From positions 1 through 46,066 of the IMG/VR virus record IMGVR_UViG_3300030104_007222: a stretch of DNA of 46,066 nucleotides. One strand, given 5' to 3'. Positions 8,686 through 17,671 of the stretch are shown piece after piece. The notes beneath the pieces are model-generated. The model was not told the DNA's origin. It ran no database searches and worked only from the letters and a program-made list of their open reading frames with translations. Origin of the DNA: a virus. Numbering within the stretch: position 1 is the stretch's first letter; every line of letters starts with the position of its first letter. The position numbers were made by a program, and so were the translations under genes.

Positions 8686-10005
8686 ATGGCAACACCACCA
8701 AACAAAGTTAGTGGCGGTCTGAACCTTGGAGCAGCTGGCACGAATATAAACAATTTGTCTAACTATGGTGCTCTGGCAAAACAACTCGGACAGCAGCTTT
8801 ATCCGCAGCGAGTCGAAGATCCAAAAGACAAATGGCTGACTGCTTTCCAGTTTTTTTCAAACATGGCTGCAGCAGCGAGCAAACCCGGAGCTACCGCAAT
8901 AGGTGCATTTGGTGAGGCTGGAGCTACAACTGTTAAGACACTGCTCGATGAGCGCAAACAGAAACGTGCTGAAGATCTTGCAGCAACGAAGATGGGTTCT
9001 ACGCTTATTGGAGCACTCAAGCCCAAAACAGGGACATCAAAAGTTATTGAAATGGGTCCAGTTCTTAATGCAGATGGCTCACCAAAACTGGATACCACCA
9101 CTGGTGAGCCTCTCTTCAGATTCGATGTTCAAGATGCATCAGGAAATGTAACAAGCACATATGAAGCAACAAGAAAAGGTGGTCAGACAATAAACTTTGG
9201 CGGTGAGAAAAAATTCGCTGAAATTTTCGCTAGCCAAGAAGGACAAAAACTTAGCGAAAATTTGAAACTTTCCAGAGCAGCTGCTGACAAAGTCCCTGTA
9301 TTGGTGCAGATGCTTTCTTTTGTAACATCTCCAGATTTTGAATCCGGTAGGCTCGAAGAGCTGTTGATGCCAATGCGACAACTTGGTTATGGGCTTGGGA
9401 TCGATGTAGATGTATCGAAACTTGCTACCCAAGAAGCATTTGTTGCTTCTGCCCAGCAACTCGTTCTTGCTCAAGTTGAGCAGATGAAAGGTGCTCTCTC
9501 CGACAAAGAACTTGGATTTTTGCAAGCACAAGTTGCTAGCCTTGGGAAAAGTAAACGAGGCAACCAATTATTGTTGCATTTGGCTGCGCATCAAATGAAG
9601 AAAGCTGGTGGTTTTGATAAATTTTACGCTACTTGGAAAAATTCAGACGGAAAACGAATTGGAGAGCAAGGAACTGGTCCAGCTGATGTCGCTGACATGT
9701 ATAGGGCTTGGAGAAGTTCAGAAATTTACAAGCAGTCTCCAGAGCAATATGTCAAAAGTTTGGCTGAAAAGAAAGAGCAGGAGATGCTTCTCGCCTATGG
9801 TCAAGATCAAAGATCTCTCGACAACATGGGCGATGATGAATACCGCCAATTCATGCAACAAACAGTAGACCCAGTAACTGGGAAGCTAAGCACCGAGCAA
9901 GGTTCGATTCCTTTAAGGAATTATGTCAAATCTACTCTTGACAGGCTTTATGGAGTTACACTATTCAAAAAAATATTCAAAGACTATGGGTCTTTTGGAG
10001 GTTGA
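8686..10005 (+). CDS. Candidate internal virion protein B
   Basis: 439 residues with GGAG 9-12 bp before ATG. The start is Gly/Asn/Leu-rich and disordered, followed by an Ala-rich helix (AFQFFSNMAAAASKPGATAIGAFGEAGATTVKTLLDERKQKRAEDLAATKMG), a small beta segment (residues ~120-170), and an alpha-helical C-terminal domain from ~170 with LSDKELGFLQAQVASLGKSKRGNQLLLHLA. The last feature resembles the central helical domain of phage internal/ejection proteins. No enzymatic motif is visible. Its neighbours on both sides look like ejection proteins. Confidence 0.5.
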   Translation: MATPPNKVSGGLNLGAAGTNINNLSNYGALAKQLGQQLYPQRVEDPKDKWLTAFQFFSNMAAAASKPGATAIGAFGEAGATTVKTLLDERKQKRAEDLAATKMGSTLIGALKPKTGTSKVIEMGPVLNADGSPKLDTTTGEPLFRFDVQDASGNVTSTYEATRKGGQTINFGGEKKFAEIFASQEGQKLSENLKLSRAAADKVPVLVQMLSFVTSPDFESGRLEELLMPMRQLGYGLGIDVDVSKLATQEAFVASAQQLVLAQVEQMKGALSDKELGFLQAQVASLGKSKRGNQLLLHLAAHQMKKAGGFDKFYATWKNSDGKRIGEQGTGPADVADMYRAWRSSEIYKQSPEQYVKSLAEKKEQEMLLAYGQDQRSLDNMGDDEYRQFMQQTVDPVTGKLSTEQGSIPLRNYVKSTLDRLYGVTLFKKIFKDYGSFGG

Positions 10006-10006
10006 T

Positions 10007-12169
10007 TTGGCAGAGATAGTAAAAAAGAGATCTTTAACTGATGAATTAATTGATGAAGGTTCACAAGAGACAGAAAATAGTCAAGAAATTATTGCATCTC
10101 AAGAAGCACAAGAGCAACCTTCTGAACCTTTAGACTTAGAAGAAAAAATTAAACTCGGTCTTCAAGGTCTCTTGTTTAATTTTAGTGACGAGGGCATTGC
10201 TGCGGTCAAATCTTTATTTACAGATCAAAGCTATGATGAGGCTGTTGCTGCGGAGCGCAAAATTTTAGAAGAGGCGCGAGAAAAAGATAGTGCTCTAGCC
10301 TATGAGCTTGGTGGAGCCATTGTGCCATCTCTAGCTGCAATAGTATTTTCAGGTGGAGCAGGAACTCCAGCAGTCGCTGCTAACTTGGCACGCATTGGTG
10401 TTTCTGGAGCCAAGACAGGTCTAGGTCGCATTGCAAGAGGTTCCGCCGTTGGCACTGCAGAAGGTGCTCTTGCTGGAGCAGGTGCTGCAGAAGGTGATGT
10501 TTTAGATCGCGTAACAGACACACAAACGCTGATCTCAGCAGCCACAGGTGGTGTTGCTCGTCCAGTAATCCAAGGAGCACTTGGAACAGGAAAGAAAATT
10601 GTTGGCAAGGTTGCTGACAGGAATTTCACACGCAAAATTTTATCAGGTCTCGGCAAAGCAGAATCAGCAGAGCTTAACAGAATAATTGAAGAGACAGGAT
10701 TGTCTGTTGATGATGTAATTCGTCGCGTTGGCGAAGGTGAAGTAATTGGAGACATGGCTGACTCAGCAGCCACAGCCTTGCGTGCTTTGTATAGCAAGGC
10801 TGGCAAAGGTCGTGAAGGTGTGGCAGAGACTCTCTCTAGGCGCAGCACAGAAAAAACGACCGATGCCAAAGCAACAATGCAACGAGACTTGTCACCAGAG
10901 CCTACATTAACAGCTGGTGAAGGTGGTGTTAGAGTCCCAACTTCTGGCATTGTTGAAGGCACAGCTTCTGGAATCGCTAAAGGTAGTGAGACTGGAAACA
11001 TATTAAAATATTTCGGTGCAGGAATTAAAAGGTTAAAACGTGATGAGGGCAAAGCATATGACAAGATTTTTGCCCAAGGGATAGAGCCATCGAATGAATT
11101 GAACGAAGCTGCTCTGGAAATTCTGACAAATCAAAGAAGCCTGAGAAAGCCAATAAATGATTTAATGGCAGCTTCCGGCAAACCACCACTTTTCAAAATA
11201 AATCCAGAGACAAAAGTTCTCGAGCTGACGAGAGATGTTGATCTAGAGACAGGGGAGATCATAAGGCGTGCTTTGAGTGACAGCTCAAGTGCAGCTTACA
11301 GAGGTGGTCAAGGTGCAATGGGAGAGGCTGTTGGCAATTTAGAGAGTGGTCTAAGAAGAATCCTTGATGATGCCTCCCCAGATCTTAAAAGCACTCGTGC
11401 AGCTTGGGCAGCTATCAATTCATCAGCAGATGCTTTTGATCAGGGAAGAAAAATTTTAACAAAATCTGCTGATGATGCAGAAGTAATATTCGAAGATCTT
11501 GTTGCAAAAGGTGACATGGACGCAGTTGCTTCTTTCCGTCTAGGTTATGCGACTGCCTTGAGGAACAAAAGCTCTGCAGGCAATGTCACAACTCTCTTCA
11601 GAAATCTTTCTGATGTTGGAAGAAAAGAGCGACAGATATTAGAAATTATATACCCCGGTGACTCTCTGGAAGAAGCTGTCAAAAAAATAGATCTTGCAGA
11701 TGCAGCAAACAGAACACGCAACAGGGTTCTGAGTGGCTCTCCAACAGCACCGCAAATGGCAGCTGAAAGAAAGATCGGCACAGCATCTTCTATAGCCAAT
11801 CTTGTAGAGATAGCAATGTTCCCACTAACTCGCGGTCCAATTGCTGCTATGAGATTTATAAAAGATGCCATCGGCAAGAAATCAGAGAATCTGACTCCTG
11901 AACAAATGACTCAGATTGCCAAAATGTTAGTCGAAGAAGACCCAGTTGTTCTTGCTAAAGCTCTAAGGAATGACAAACTTGTCTCTGGTCTTGCTGCTAA
12001 ATATAACTCAATCGCTGATAGTTTAATCTCTGGTTCGGCTCGTGCAGCAACAGTTACAGCAGCGCCTGATATTCAAAGTGGGAAAATTCCAAGGTCAATT
12101 AGCTCCATAGCAGAAACTATGGATGCAGAAGCAGCGAGGAAAGTCCTTGAAGCGGTTGCGGATCAGTAA
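10007..12169 (+). CDS. Large candidate ejection/internal virion protein C
   Basis: 720 residues if TTG 10007 is the start. GGAGG at 9997-10001 lies 5 bp upstream of it, and an ATG start further up would overlap gene B by about 80 bp without a ribosome site. Residues ~90-200 are strongly hydrophobic and Ala/Gly-rich (IVPSLAAIVFSGGAGTPAVAANL, GSAVGTAEGALAGAGAAEG), fitting a membrane-crossing segment. The remainder is helical, with many charged segments. The size, low-complexity membrane segment and place after A and B suggest a protein ejected with the DNA. No lytic transglycosylase motif was found. Confidence 0.6.
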   Translation: MAEIVKKRSLTDELIDEGSQETENSQEIIASQEAQEQPSEPLDLEEKIKLGLQGLLFNFSDEGIAAVKSLFTDQSYDEAVAAERKILEEAREKDSALAYELGGAIVPSLAAIVFSGGAGTPAVAANLARIGVSGAKTGLGRIARGSAVGTAEGALAGAGAAEGDVLDRVTDTQTLISAATGGVARPVIQGALGTGKKIVGKVADRNFTRKILSGLGKAESAELNRIIEETGLSVDDVIRRVGEGEVIGDMADSAATALRALYSKAGKGREGVAETLSRRSTEKTTDAKATMQRDLSPEPTLTAGEGGVRVPTSGIVEGTASGIAKGSETGNILKYFGAGIKRLKRDEGKAYDKIFAQGIEPSNELNEAALEILTNQRSLRKPINDLMAASGKPPLFKINPETKVLELTRDVDLETGEIIRRALSDSSSAAYRGGQGAMGEAVGNLESGLRRILDDASPDLKSTRAAWAAINSSADAFDQGRKILTKSADDAEVIFEDLVAKGDMDAVASFRLGYATALRNKSSAGNVTTLFRNLSDVGRKERQILEIIYPGDSLEEAVKKIDLADAANRTRNRVLSGSPTAPQMAAERKIGTASSIANLVEIAMFPLTRGPIAAMRFIKDAIGKKSENLTPEQMTQIAKMLVEEDPVVLAKALRNDKLVSGLAAKYNSIADSLISGSARAATVTAAPDIQSGKIPRSISSIAETMDAEAARKVLEAVADQ

Positions 12170-12659
12170 ACTTTGTGCAATTGTTTTTGCAGCACTCGTC
12201 ATCTCTGCACCAGCCTTTGGTGCGGACACAAACACAACTGTCTCATCAACAGTAGTTACTGATAAAACTCCACCGACTGCCTCTGCGCCATCCATAAATG
12301 TTAACAACAGTGATGTTTGCAAAAGTGCATCTTCTGCAGCAATTCAAACGCAGATATTTGGGTTTGCTTCTGGTATAACAATAACAGATGAAAACTGTGA
12401 ACGTATCAAGCTCGCTCGTAGTTTGTATTTTATGGGCATGAAGGTTGCTGCGGTTTCTGTGCTTTGTCAAGACAGTCGTGTGTTCGATGGCATGTGGATG
12501 GCTGGGACACCTTGTCCCTACAAAGGCAAGATCGGCGAAGAGGCGAGACAGGCTTGGTTAGAAGATGCTGACTTGTTGCCTGAGGGAGCTTCTGTGATCA
12601 AAGAAAAAGTTGAAGAAGAAGAGAAGGAGCTACCTCCAGAAGAGGAATGGGGAGAGTGA
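12123..12659 (+). CDS. Exported cysteine-containing protein
   Basis: 178 residues from ATG 12123; TTG 12147, with AGGAAA upstream, is an equally good start and gives a cleaner signal peptide (KRLRISKLCAIVFAALVISAPAFGA). The mature part has a Thr/Ser/Pro-rich spacer, then SDVCKSASSAAIQTQIFGFASGITITDENCERIKLARSLYFMGMKVAAVSVLCQDSRVFDGMWMAGTPCPYKGKIG, with four cysteines that could form disulfides outside the cytoplasm, and an acidic Glu-rich tail. The central core recurs in marine phages. Together with the next two genes it forms an exported or membrane-anchored trio. Function unknown. Confidence 0.65.
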   Translation: MQKQRGKSLKRLRISKLCAIVFAALVISAPAFGADTNTTVSSTVVTDKTPPTASAPSINVNNSDVCKSASSAAIQTQIFGFASGITITDENCERIKLARSLYFMGMKVAAVSVLCQDSRVFDGMWMAGTPCPYKGKIGEEARQAWLEDADLLPEGASVIKEKVEEEEKELPPEEEWGE

Positions 12660-14011
12660 CAATAAAATCTTCTTTTGGCTCAATGCTGTCGGCATTGCTG
12701 CTGGTTTGTTTTTCGGCATACCCATCTTATTCTGAGGAAATTGTGGTGGGGCAAGAAACAACAGAAAATCTACTCCCTGGAATGAGTGAATTTACTCGGT
12801 CTGGAGGAACCAGCGTTGGAACAGGCAATGGTTGTCCATCAGGCGAGTTTTGCACTGCAGGAACCAATCGGCAAGGTGGAACATTTAGCACAACATTTGA
12901 TCTTGAAGATAGCATGACGATTGATGATATAAATCGTGGATTCAAACTAGATTATTCTGTTGATGTAAAATCACACCCAAGCAATTCTGTCCTTGCGTCT
13001 TGCACCAGCGGTGTTCTCCAGAGCGGTGATTGCAAAGACATATTTAATGTCACCCTTTCTTTGTTTAGTGCAGGAAATGTTCTTGAGCACAAATTTGTAG
13101 ACGAGATAGAATTAGACTATACCGGGACTAGGAATTTTTCATTTGAACAGAATATACCACAAAATGAATTCACAGAACTGAAAGGAGGATTCGAGCTGTT
13201 TGGCATCGATGCGGGCTTTCCGAGTGGGTTTTTCGGACCACATTTTTCTAATCCGAATCTCACTGCCACTTTCGACATTGTTTCATTCATCGAAACCGAA
13301 GTTATTGATATCCTCACCAATACCGAAATTATTACCGAGAATCCCATAGTGATTGTAGAGGTAGATCTCGCACCACCACCTCCGGAACCAGAGGTTGAGG
13401 TTGCTGAAATTGAGATAGAAGCTGAATTTGAACAACAACTTCAAGTCATGGCTGCCCCGGTTGAGGTTGCACCGCCACCTGTTGAATTTGCACAAGTCGA
13501 TGCTGCCGAGGCACCTGTTAGCGAGCAAGTCGAAGCTGAGATAGAAGCAGAACTTCAACAAGAGATAGAAGCACCCGCCCCAGAGCCAGAACAAGCGGAG
13601 CCTACTGAACCAGAGCCTGAACCAGCGGAGCCTACTGAACCAGAGCCTGAACCAGAGCCTGAAACTAGGCAAGCAGAATCAGAGCCAGAAGAAGAGCAGC
13701 AAGAAAAGCCAAAAGTTGTTGCTAAGAAAGCAGTTAAAGAAAAAATAGCTAAACAAATTATTAAAAGGATGGGATCATCGGGTCGTTATGATTCAAATAA
13801 CCAGATAAGAACTCTTGTTGTAATGCAGGTTCTTGGAGACTCAAAATCTTTCTTTAAGTCTCCTGTATCCCTTCAAGACAAGGAAGGATTTTTTGACAAT
13901 GCACGAGTTCCTGATTCTGTTATTTCTGACAATAATTTTGCTCAGTATGTGCTTTTCGGTGGTTCTTCTGCTCAGCACAACAATCTAGTAAACCTTCAAT
14001 GGAGAAAATAG
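12647..14011 (+). CDS. Exported protein with Pro-Glu repeat spacer
   Basis: 454 residues. A signal peptide (FGSMLSALLLVCFSAYPSYSEE) is followed by a beta-rich domain of ~200 residues with a few Cys, then a long acidic Pro/Glu linker (about 240-350) containing repeated EPEPAEPTEP units, a Lys-rich hinge (KPKVVAKKAVKEKIAKQIIKRMG) and a compact C-terminal module (TLVVMQVLGDSKSFFKSPVSLQDKEGFFDNARVPDS). The Pro/Glu stalk is like those of TonB-type periplasm-spanning proteins, so this could bridge the periplasm. The mode of action is not known. Confidence 0.6.
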   Translation: MGRVTIKSSFGSMLSALLLVCFSAYPSYSEEIVVGQETTENLLPGMSEFTRSGGTSVGTGNGCPSGEFCTAGTNRQGGTFSTTFDLEDSMTIDDINRGFKLDYSVDVKSHPSNSVLASCTSGVLQSGDCKDIFNVTLSLFSAGNVLEHKFVDEIELDYTGTRNFSFEQNIPQNEFTELKGGFELFGIDAGFPSGFFGPHFSNPNLTATFDIVSFIETEVIDILTNTEIITENPIVIVEVDLAPPPPEPEVEVAEIEIEAEFEQQLQVMAAPVEVAPPPVEFAQVDAAEAPVSEQVEAEIEAELQQEIEAPAPEPEQAEPTEPEPEPAEPTEPEPEPEPETRQAESEPEEEQQEKPKVVAKKAVKEKIAKQIIKRMGSSGRYDSNNQIRTLVVMQVLGDSKSFFKSPVSLQDKEGFFDNARVPDSVISDNNFAQYVLFGGSSAQHNNLVNLQWRK

Positions 14012-14602
14012 ATGGCTGAAGTTGAAGTTGCTGGCATTAAATTTAAAGGTGGCAAGATTGCAATTATCCTAACAGCCATCTCAACATTCGGTGGCGCAAT
14101 GTGGGGAGGCTTTGAGTTTTACAAAGACTACATGGACATGCGCGACAAAATTGAAAGCTACTCTGCACCAGACCTTTCTGGGTTTGACAAAAGGCTGGCT
14201 GTTTTGAAATCAGACATGTCTTCTATTAACGAAAATGTTGATTCTAAAATAAATGTTATAGAAGGGAAAATTGCAGTTTTCGAGAAGCTAGAGGAAGCAA
14301 TTCAAGAATCAGCAGACTCGGCTCGAGATGAAGCTCGGACAATCAAACGAGACCTAAAAGGGGAAATTTTGAGAACAGAGCGCCTCGTCGAATCAACAGA
14401 AAGGCGTGTCAAAGGAATACAGGAAGCAGTCCGGGGCATGGTTGATAAAGAAAATGAACGCAACAATACATTGCGAGATCGACTAAGCACGAGGATGGAC
14501 AGCTTAGACAAATCAATGAAGGATGGAATGAAGGCATTAGAGGATGATGTGAGTGATCAGATTCGCAAAGCTCTTGACAATCCTTTGTCAAAACTTAAAT
14601 AG
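14012..14602 (+). CDS. Membrane-anchored coiled-coil protein
   Basis: 196 residues beginning right after the previous stop. One TM helix lies at ~15-35 (GKIAIILTAISTFGGAMWGGFEFY). Almost all the rest is a continuous heptad coiled coil with alternating Lys/Glu/Asp (DMSSINENVDSKINVIEGKIAVFEKLEE, RTERLVESTERRVKGIQEAV, RDRLSTRMDSLDKSM). It could be a trimeric or dimeric rod. It completes the exported trio; an inner-membrane spanin-like part or a tail-rod anchor are both possible. It is the last late gene here and converges on an early gene two bases away. Confidence 0.6.
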   Translation: MAEVEVAGIKFKGGKIAIILTAISTFGGAMWGGFEFYKDYMDMRDKIESYSAPDLSGFDKRLAVLKSDMSSINENVDSKINVIEGKIAVFEKLEEAIQESADSARDEARTIKRDLKGEILRTERLVESTERRVKGIQEAVRGMVDKENERNNTLRDRLSTRMDSLDKSMKDGMKALEDDVSDQIRKALDNPLSKLK

Positions 14603-14604
14603 AC

Positions 14605-14844
14605 TCAAGTTCTAAGAGAATTTTTACAGAAAATTTGAATTGGCATCGCCCTCCCTTTGTATTCCTCAGAAACAGAAATAATTATTTCATTATAATTTTT
14701 TTCGACATGAAAGAAGCATTTTTCTAATGTATCAAATTTTATCTCGTTGCCATGGCGGTGTGTTATTTCATAAACATTGGTAAGCCCGAACTTTTCTTCA
14801 GGAGAAAACCAGAGCAAAGAAACAACTATTGTAAAAACATTCAT
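14605..14844 (-). CDS. Hypothetical small protein, possibly exported
   Basis: 79 residues, start coupled to the stop of the gene before it (ATGA). The first residues (MNVFTIVVSLLWFSPEEKF) are hydrophobic and may be a short signal or membrane anchor. The rest is mixed polar with two Cys (EKCFFHVEKN, PIQIFCKN). It is the last gene of the early minus operon and ends two bases from the late gene that comes from the opposite direction. No family recognised. Confidence 0.5.
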   Translation of the reverse strand: MNVFTIVVSLLWFSPEEKFGLTNVYEITHRHGNEIKFDTLEKCFFHVEKNYNEIIISVSEEYKGRAMPIQIFCKNSLRT

Positions 14845-15272
14845 TTCAGATATCCTTGATACATCTCTTCCGGTTGATCATAGAGCCACTGTGCTCTGCG
14901 AACAAACCAACCATCACCTTCTTCTGCTATTTCGAATATAACTGCTTTTTTTGGAAATGATATCTCAAAGCAGTTTCCAGCCATAACCTGATCTTTGAAA
15001 AGCATGTTGTGCCTTCCATCCTTGACCGCCATTGACCTAAGAACTCTAGCCCAGTGCTCTGGCTTTTTGCAAAAATGCTTTGTCAGCTCAACTTTGTGCC
15101 CCTGCTCATTGTTTATCTCTTGGTTTGACAACCAAGTTATTGTGTCAATGGAGCACTCGCTGTTTTGGCAGTTCATCACTTTCCTCGACCAGAGGGTATC
15201 CGTGGATGGACTCATGCCTGTTAGCAAGCCAACGAGCAAGATTCCACCAATAATCCTTGAACCAAGGATCAT
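14841..15272 (-). CDS. Hypothetical exported protein with four cysteines
   Basis: 143 residues. GGAG lies 7 bp upstream of ATG and the start overlaps the nuclease stop by ATGA. Residues 5-22 (SRIIGGILLVGLLTGMSP) look like a signal peptide or anchor. The mature part has Cys at NCQNSECSID, HFCKKP and GNCFEIS, which may pair outside the cytoplasm. The small gene after it may belong to the same type. Function unknown. Confidence 0.5.
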   Translation of the reverse strand: MILGSRIIGGILLVGLLTGMSPSTDTLWSRKVMNCQNSECSIDTITWLSNQEINNEQGHKVELTKHFCKKPEHWARVLRSMAVKDGRHNMLFKDQVMAGNCFEISFPKKAVIFEIAEEGDGWFVRRAQWLYDQPEEMYQGYLK

Positions 15273-15718
15273 TTGCTCGCTCCGCTGTCTCTAGAAGTTT
15301 TTTCACTTTGCTCATTGATTGCTCCTTTCAAATTCTTCCAGTCTTTGTCATCAAAATTTCCCATGTGCGACCAGTCTGCTTTTTCTATAACGTCATGCAC
15401 AGAGATTCCTTTTGCTATTTCACGAGAGCGATCCCCTTTTACAAGAATAACTCCTCGTCGACCAACTCTTATTAGTAGCCAGCTTTTGCCACCGTGGCGC
15501 TGATATGTCTCGTGCCACAGCCACTGAGAAGGTCTTATGCCAGTTTTTAACCTGCCTTTGCGCGGAAACTCAGGAACGTATTTAAGCTCTATCCAGCCTG
15601 AACCTTTTTCCGAGACATAATGGACATCGGGCATTCCAGAGGCAACACGGTTTTCAACTCGATACATTTTCAAACCAAGGTTGTTCCTTATAAGGTTCCA
15701 GAAGTTTTTTTCACTCAT
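15269..15718 (-). CDS. PDDEXK / VRR-NUC-type nuclease
   Basis: 149 residues from the ATG at 15718, which overlaps the previous stop (ATGA); a GTG at 15730 lacks a ribosome site. The motif GMPDVHYVSEKGSGWIELKYV contains the PD...(D/E)xK catalytic pattern (Asp in MPD, Glu and Lys in ELK). A Gln/Trp element follows in RPSQWLWHETYQRHGGKSWLLIRVG, as in VRR-NUC/Holliday-junction-type nucleases. It probably cuts branched or flapped DNA during replication and packaging. It lies behind the SNF2 helicase, a frequent pairing. Substrate is inferred. Confidence 0.8.
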   Translation of the reverse strand: MSEKNFWNLIRNNLGLKMYRVENRVASGMPDVHYVSEKGSGWIELKYVPEFPRKGRLKTGIRPSQWLWHETYQRHGGKSWLLIRVGRRGVILVKGDRSREIAKGISVHDVIEKADWSHMGNFDDKDWKNLKGAINEQSEKTSRDSGASK

Positions 15719-15984
15719 CCGAGCAACCACTCTAAAAATGTTTTGCCCTTTCCCTCTTTCTGATCTTTTTCTTTGGCATCATGTGCGTCTGCGATCCAAT
15801 CTCGTTTTTTGCTTTTTTCAGACTGATCTCTTTCCAAAATATTATCAAATTTGAGTTCAGCCTTGTATATGATGTAATTTATTTTCCCGATTGTCATTTG
15901 CTCTTCTTCTGCAACTTGTCGCGCAGTCATCTCTTTGGCTTTTCGTCTGATCCTTAAAATAAACTCGTCTGTGTATTTAGCCAT
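15715..15984 (-). CDS. Small helix-turn-helix-like protein
   Basis: 89 residues from ATG 15982-15984, preceded by GGAGGAA and overlapping the helicase end by 8 bp. The longer upstream frame is an overlap artefact. Residues ~8-45 (FILRIRRKAKEMTARQVAEEEQMTIGKINYIIYKAEL) have the length and pattern of a helix-turn-helix with an MTARQVAEE helix. The C-terminal half is Lys/Glu-rich and ends with FLEWLLG. It may bind DNA to assist the helicase or nuclease next to it, or act as a small regulator. No clear family. Confidence 0.6.
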   Translation of the reverse strand: MAKYTDEFILRIRRKAKEMTARQVAEEEQMTIGKINYIIYKAELKFDNILERDQSEKSKKRDWIADAHDAKEKDQKEGKGKTFLEWLLG

Positions 15985-17671
15985 TATCTTCCTCCATAAA
16001 AATTGACATTGGGTCTTTAGTAACCATATCTGCGAGGCTTTTCTTGTCCCGCAGAGCCTTGATGATTTTCTTATCGATTGTTCTGTTGGCTTCGATGTCG
16101 ATATATGTGACATTGTTGGTTGTGCCAATTCTGTGGCACCTGTCCTCAGACTGCAGCCTAACCTCAAGGTCGAAGCTGTTTGAGTAATATATTGCATAGC
16201 TGGCTGCTGTTAATGTAAGACCAATCCCACCGCTCTGTGGCTGACCGACAAAATATTTAATTTTAGGGTCGTTCTGAAAAGCGTCTACAGCGTGTGCTCT
16301 GTCATCGTTAGACACCCCTCCGTGGTAAGCAACTGCTAGCTCCCCAAGTTCGCTCTCTATGGCTCTTAAATCGGCTCTGAAACGTGCCCAGATGATAACC
16401 TTCCCATCAATATCACTCAGCAGCTCTTTCAGCAACTCCAGCCTCGGATTCTTTTCATCAATCGGAACTGGTTCATCTGATGGAAACCAACCACAAGTTA
16501 TCTGCTGCAACCTTAAAAGCCTTGTAATGGCTTCAGGAGCCTCGATGGTGTCTTCTTGGTAGTCAGCAACCCAATCATCCTTCATTGTGTTGTATAAGCG
16601 CCTCTGGGCGTCTGAGAGGTCAACATATGCACGCTGGTATATTTTGTCAGGCAGATCCAAACAGTCTTTCTTTAAAACCCGGTAAGAATGTCCCTCGATG
16701 CTTTTTGTCAGCTCATCAATATTGTTGTATGCTATTATCTGTTTGTTCTCATACCCACCCATGACGCAATACCTAGCTCGAAAAGAATAAAAGCTCTCAT
16801 AACCGAGAATGTATGGATCAAGAAATTTGAACTGACTGTAAACATCTTCTGGACCTTTTGTCACTGGTGTGCCAGTGAGTATCCTTCTGTATTTTGCCTC
16901 TTTTCCAATCTGGGTTATGAATTTTGTTCTTTTGGCACCGGGTCGTTTTATCCTGGAGCTTTCGTCAACAACCAGCAGCACATTCTCTGATCTCATGATT
17001 GTGGTGATCAGACCTTGGGCTTTCTTCGAAACGAATCCTTCAACATTGAAAGAGAATATCTTGAGGCTGTCTGATGATTTTTGCATATCAGCCCACTCCT
17101 CCATTTCTTTTTTTCTCATGGATGCTGAGTAGTATACAGCCTTTCTTGGGCACCACTCTGGCAAGTGGAATGGAATCTCATTCCTCAGCCAGTTACGGTG
17201 CACCCCGTTGGGTGCTATAATAACAAGAGCTGTTATTTTGCTGTTTGCATAAAGATAAGCAGCAGTGTCTATTATAATTTTTGTCTTGCCAGTGCCTTGT
17301 TCCATCAACAGAGCAAAGTTGCTCTTGTCACGTGACATATAGAATGCTCTGCGCTGATGCTCGAATGGCTTGGTCTCGAACATGTAGTCATCATTCTCCG
17401 GGACAGAAAATTTCTCTCTGTCTTCAGCTGCGCGCAATGACATTATATAATCATCGAGGATAGTTTTCGATTCGTCATCCCACTGAGCTTCTGGCCAGTG
17501 CTTCTGGATGTGCTTGATGTTGGCACCTGTGGGAGCGAACATCATCTTGCGCCCAACCCACTTGCTGAATCCCGGGAAGTTCCTAAGATTCTGAGTTGCC
17601 TCGGATGTCAACTTGACATTGGCATAACAATACCGGCCCTTCGCTTTTTCAATTTGCACTTGGTTCCTCAT
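15977..17671 (-). CDS. SNF2-family DNA helicase/translocase
   Basis: 564 residues with the full SF2/SNF2 motif set: Walker A at 125-130 (QGTGKT), Walker B DESS at 236-239, motif III LTGTP at about 265-269, and in the C-terminal RecA domain FVGQPQSGGIGLTLTAASYAIYYSNSFD and RLQSEDRCHRIG (motif VI arginines). The N-terminal ~95 residues are a small extra domain. It uses ATP to move on duplex DNA, likely in replication restart, recombination or branch migration. It overlaps the SleB gene and the HTH gene. The length is typical of phage SNF2 proteins. Confidence 0.92.
   Translation of the reverse strand: MRNQVQIEKAKGRYCYANVKLTSEATQNLRNFPGFSKWVGRKMMFAPTGANIKHIQKHWPEAQWDDESKTILDDYIMSLRAAEDREKFSVPENDDYMFETKPFEHQRRAFYMSRDKSNFALLMEQGTGKTKIIIDTAAYLYANSKITALVIIAPNGVHRNWLRNEIPFHLPEWCPRKAVYYSASMRKKEMEEWADMQKSSDSLKIFSFNVEGFVSKKAQGLITTIMRSENVLLVVDESSRIKRPGAKRTKFITQIGKEAKYRRILTGTPVTKGPEDVYSQFKFLDPYILGYESFYSFRARYCVMGGYENKQIIAYNNIDELTKSIEGHSYRVLKKDCLDLPDKIYQRAYVDLSDAQRRLYNTMKDDWVADYQEDTIEAPEAITRLLRLQQITCGWFPSDEPVPIDEKNPRLELLKELLSDIDGKVIIWARFRADLRAIESELGELAVAYHGGVSNDDRAHAVDAFQNDPKIKYFVGQPQSGGIGLTLTAASYAIYYSNSFDLEVRLQSEDRCHRIGTTNNVTYIDIEANRTIDKKIIKALRDKKSLADMVTKDPMSIFMEEDNG

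Noticed and set aside
10300-11064. Minus-strand ORF of 254 codons
   Set aside because: It is the antisense of the large Ala/Gly-rich internal protein; Ser/Pro/Ala-rich composition follows from that gene, and there is no ribosome site.
13283-13672. Minus ORF rich in Phe/Arg/Leu/Trp repeats
   Set aside because: Antisense of the Pro/Glu repeat stalk; the repeats come from that gene.
15977-16197. Upstream extension of the small HTH-like gene to 160 codons
   Set aside because: The extension lies entirely inside the SNF2 gene; ATG 15984 has GGAGGAA directly upstream.
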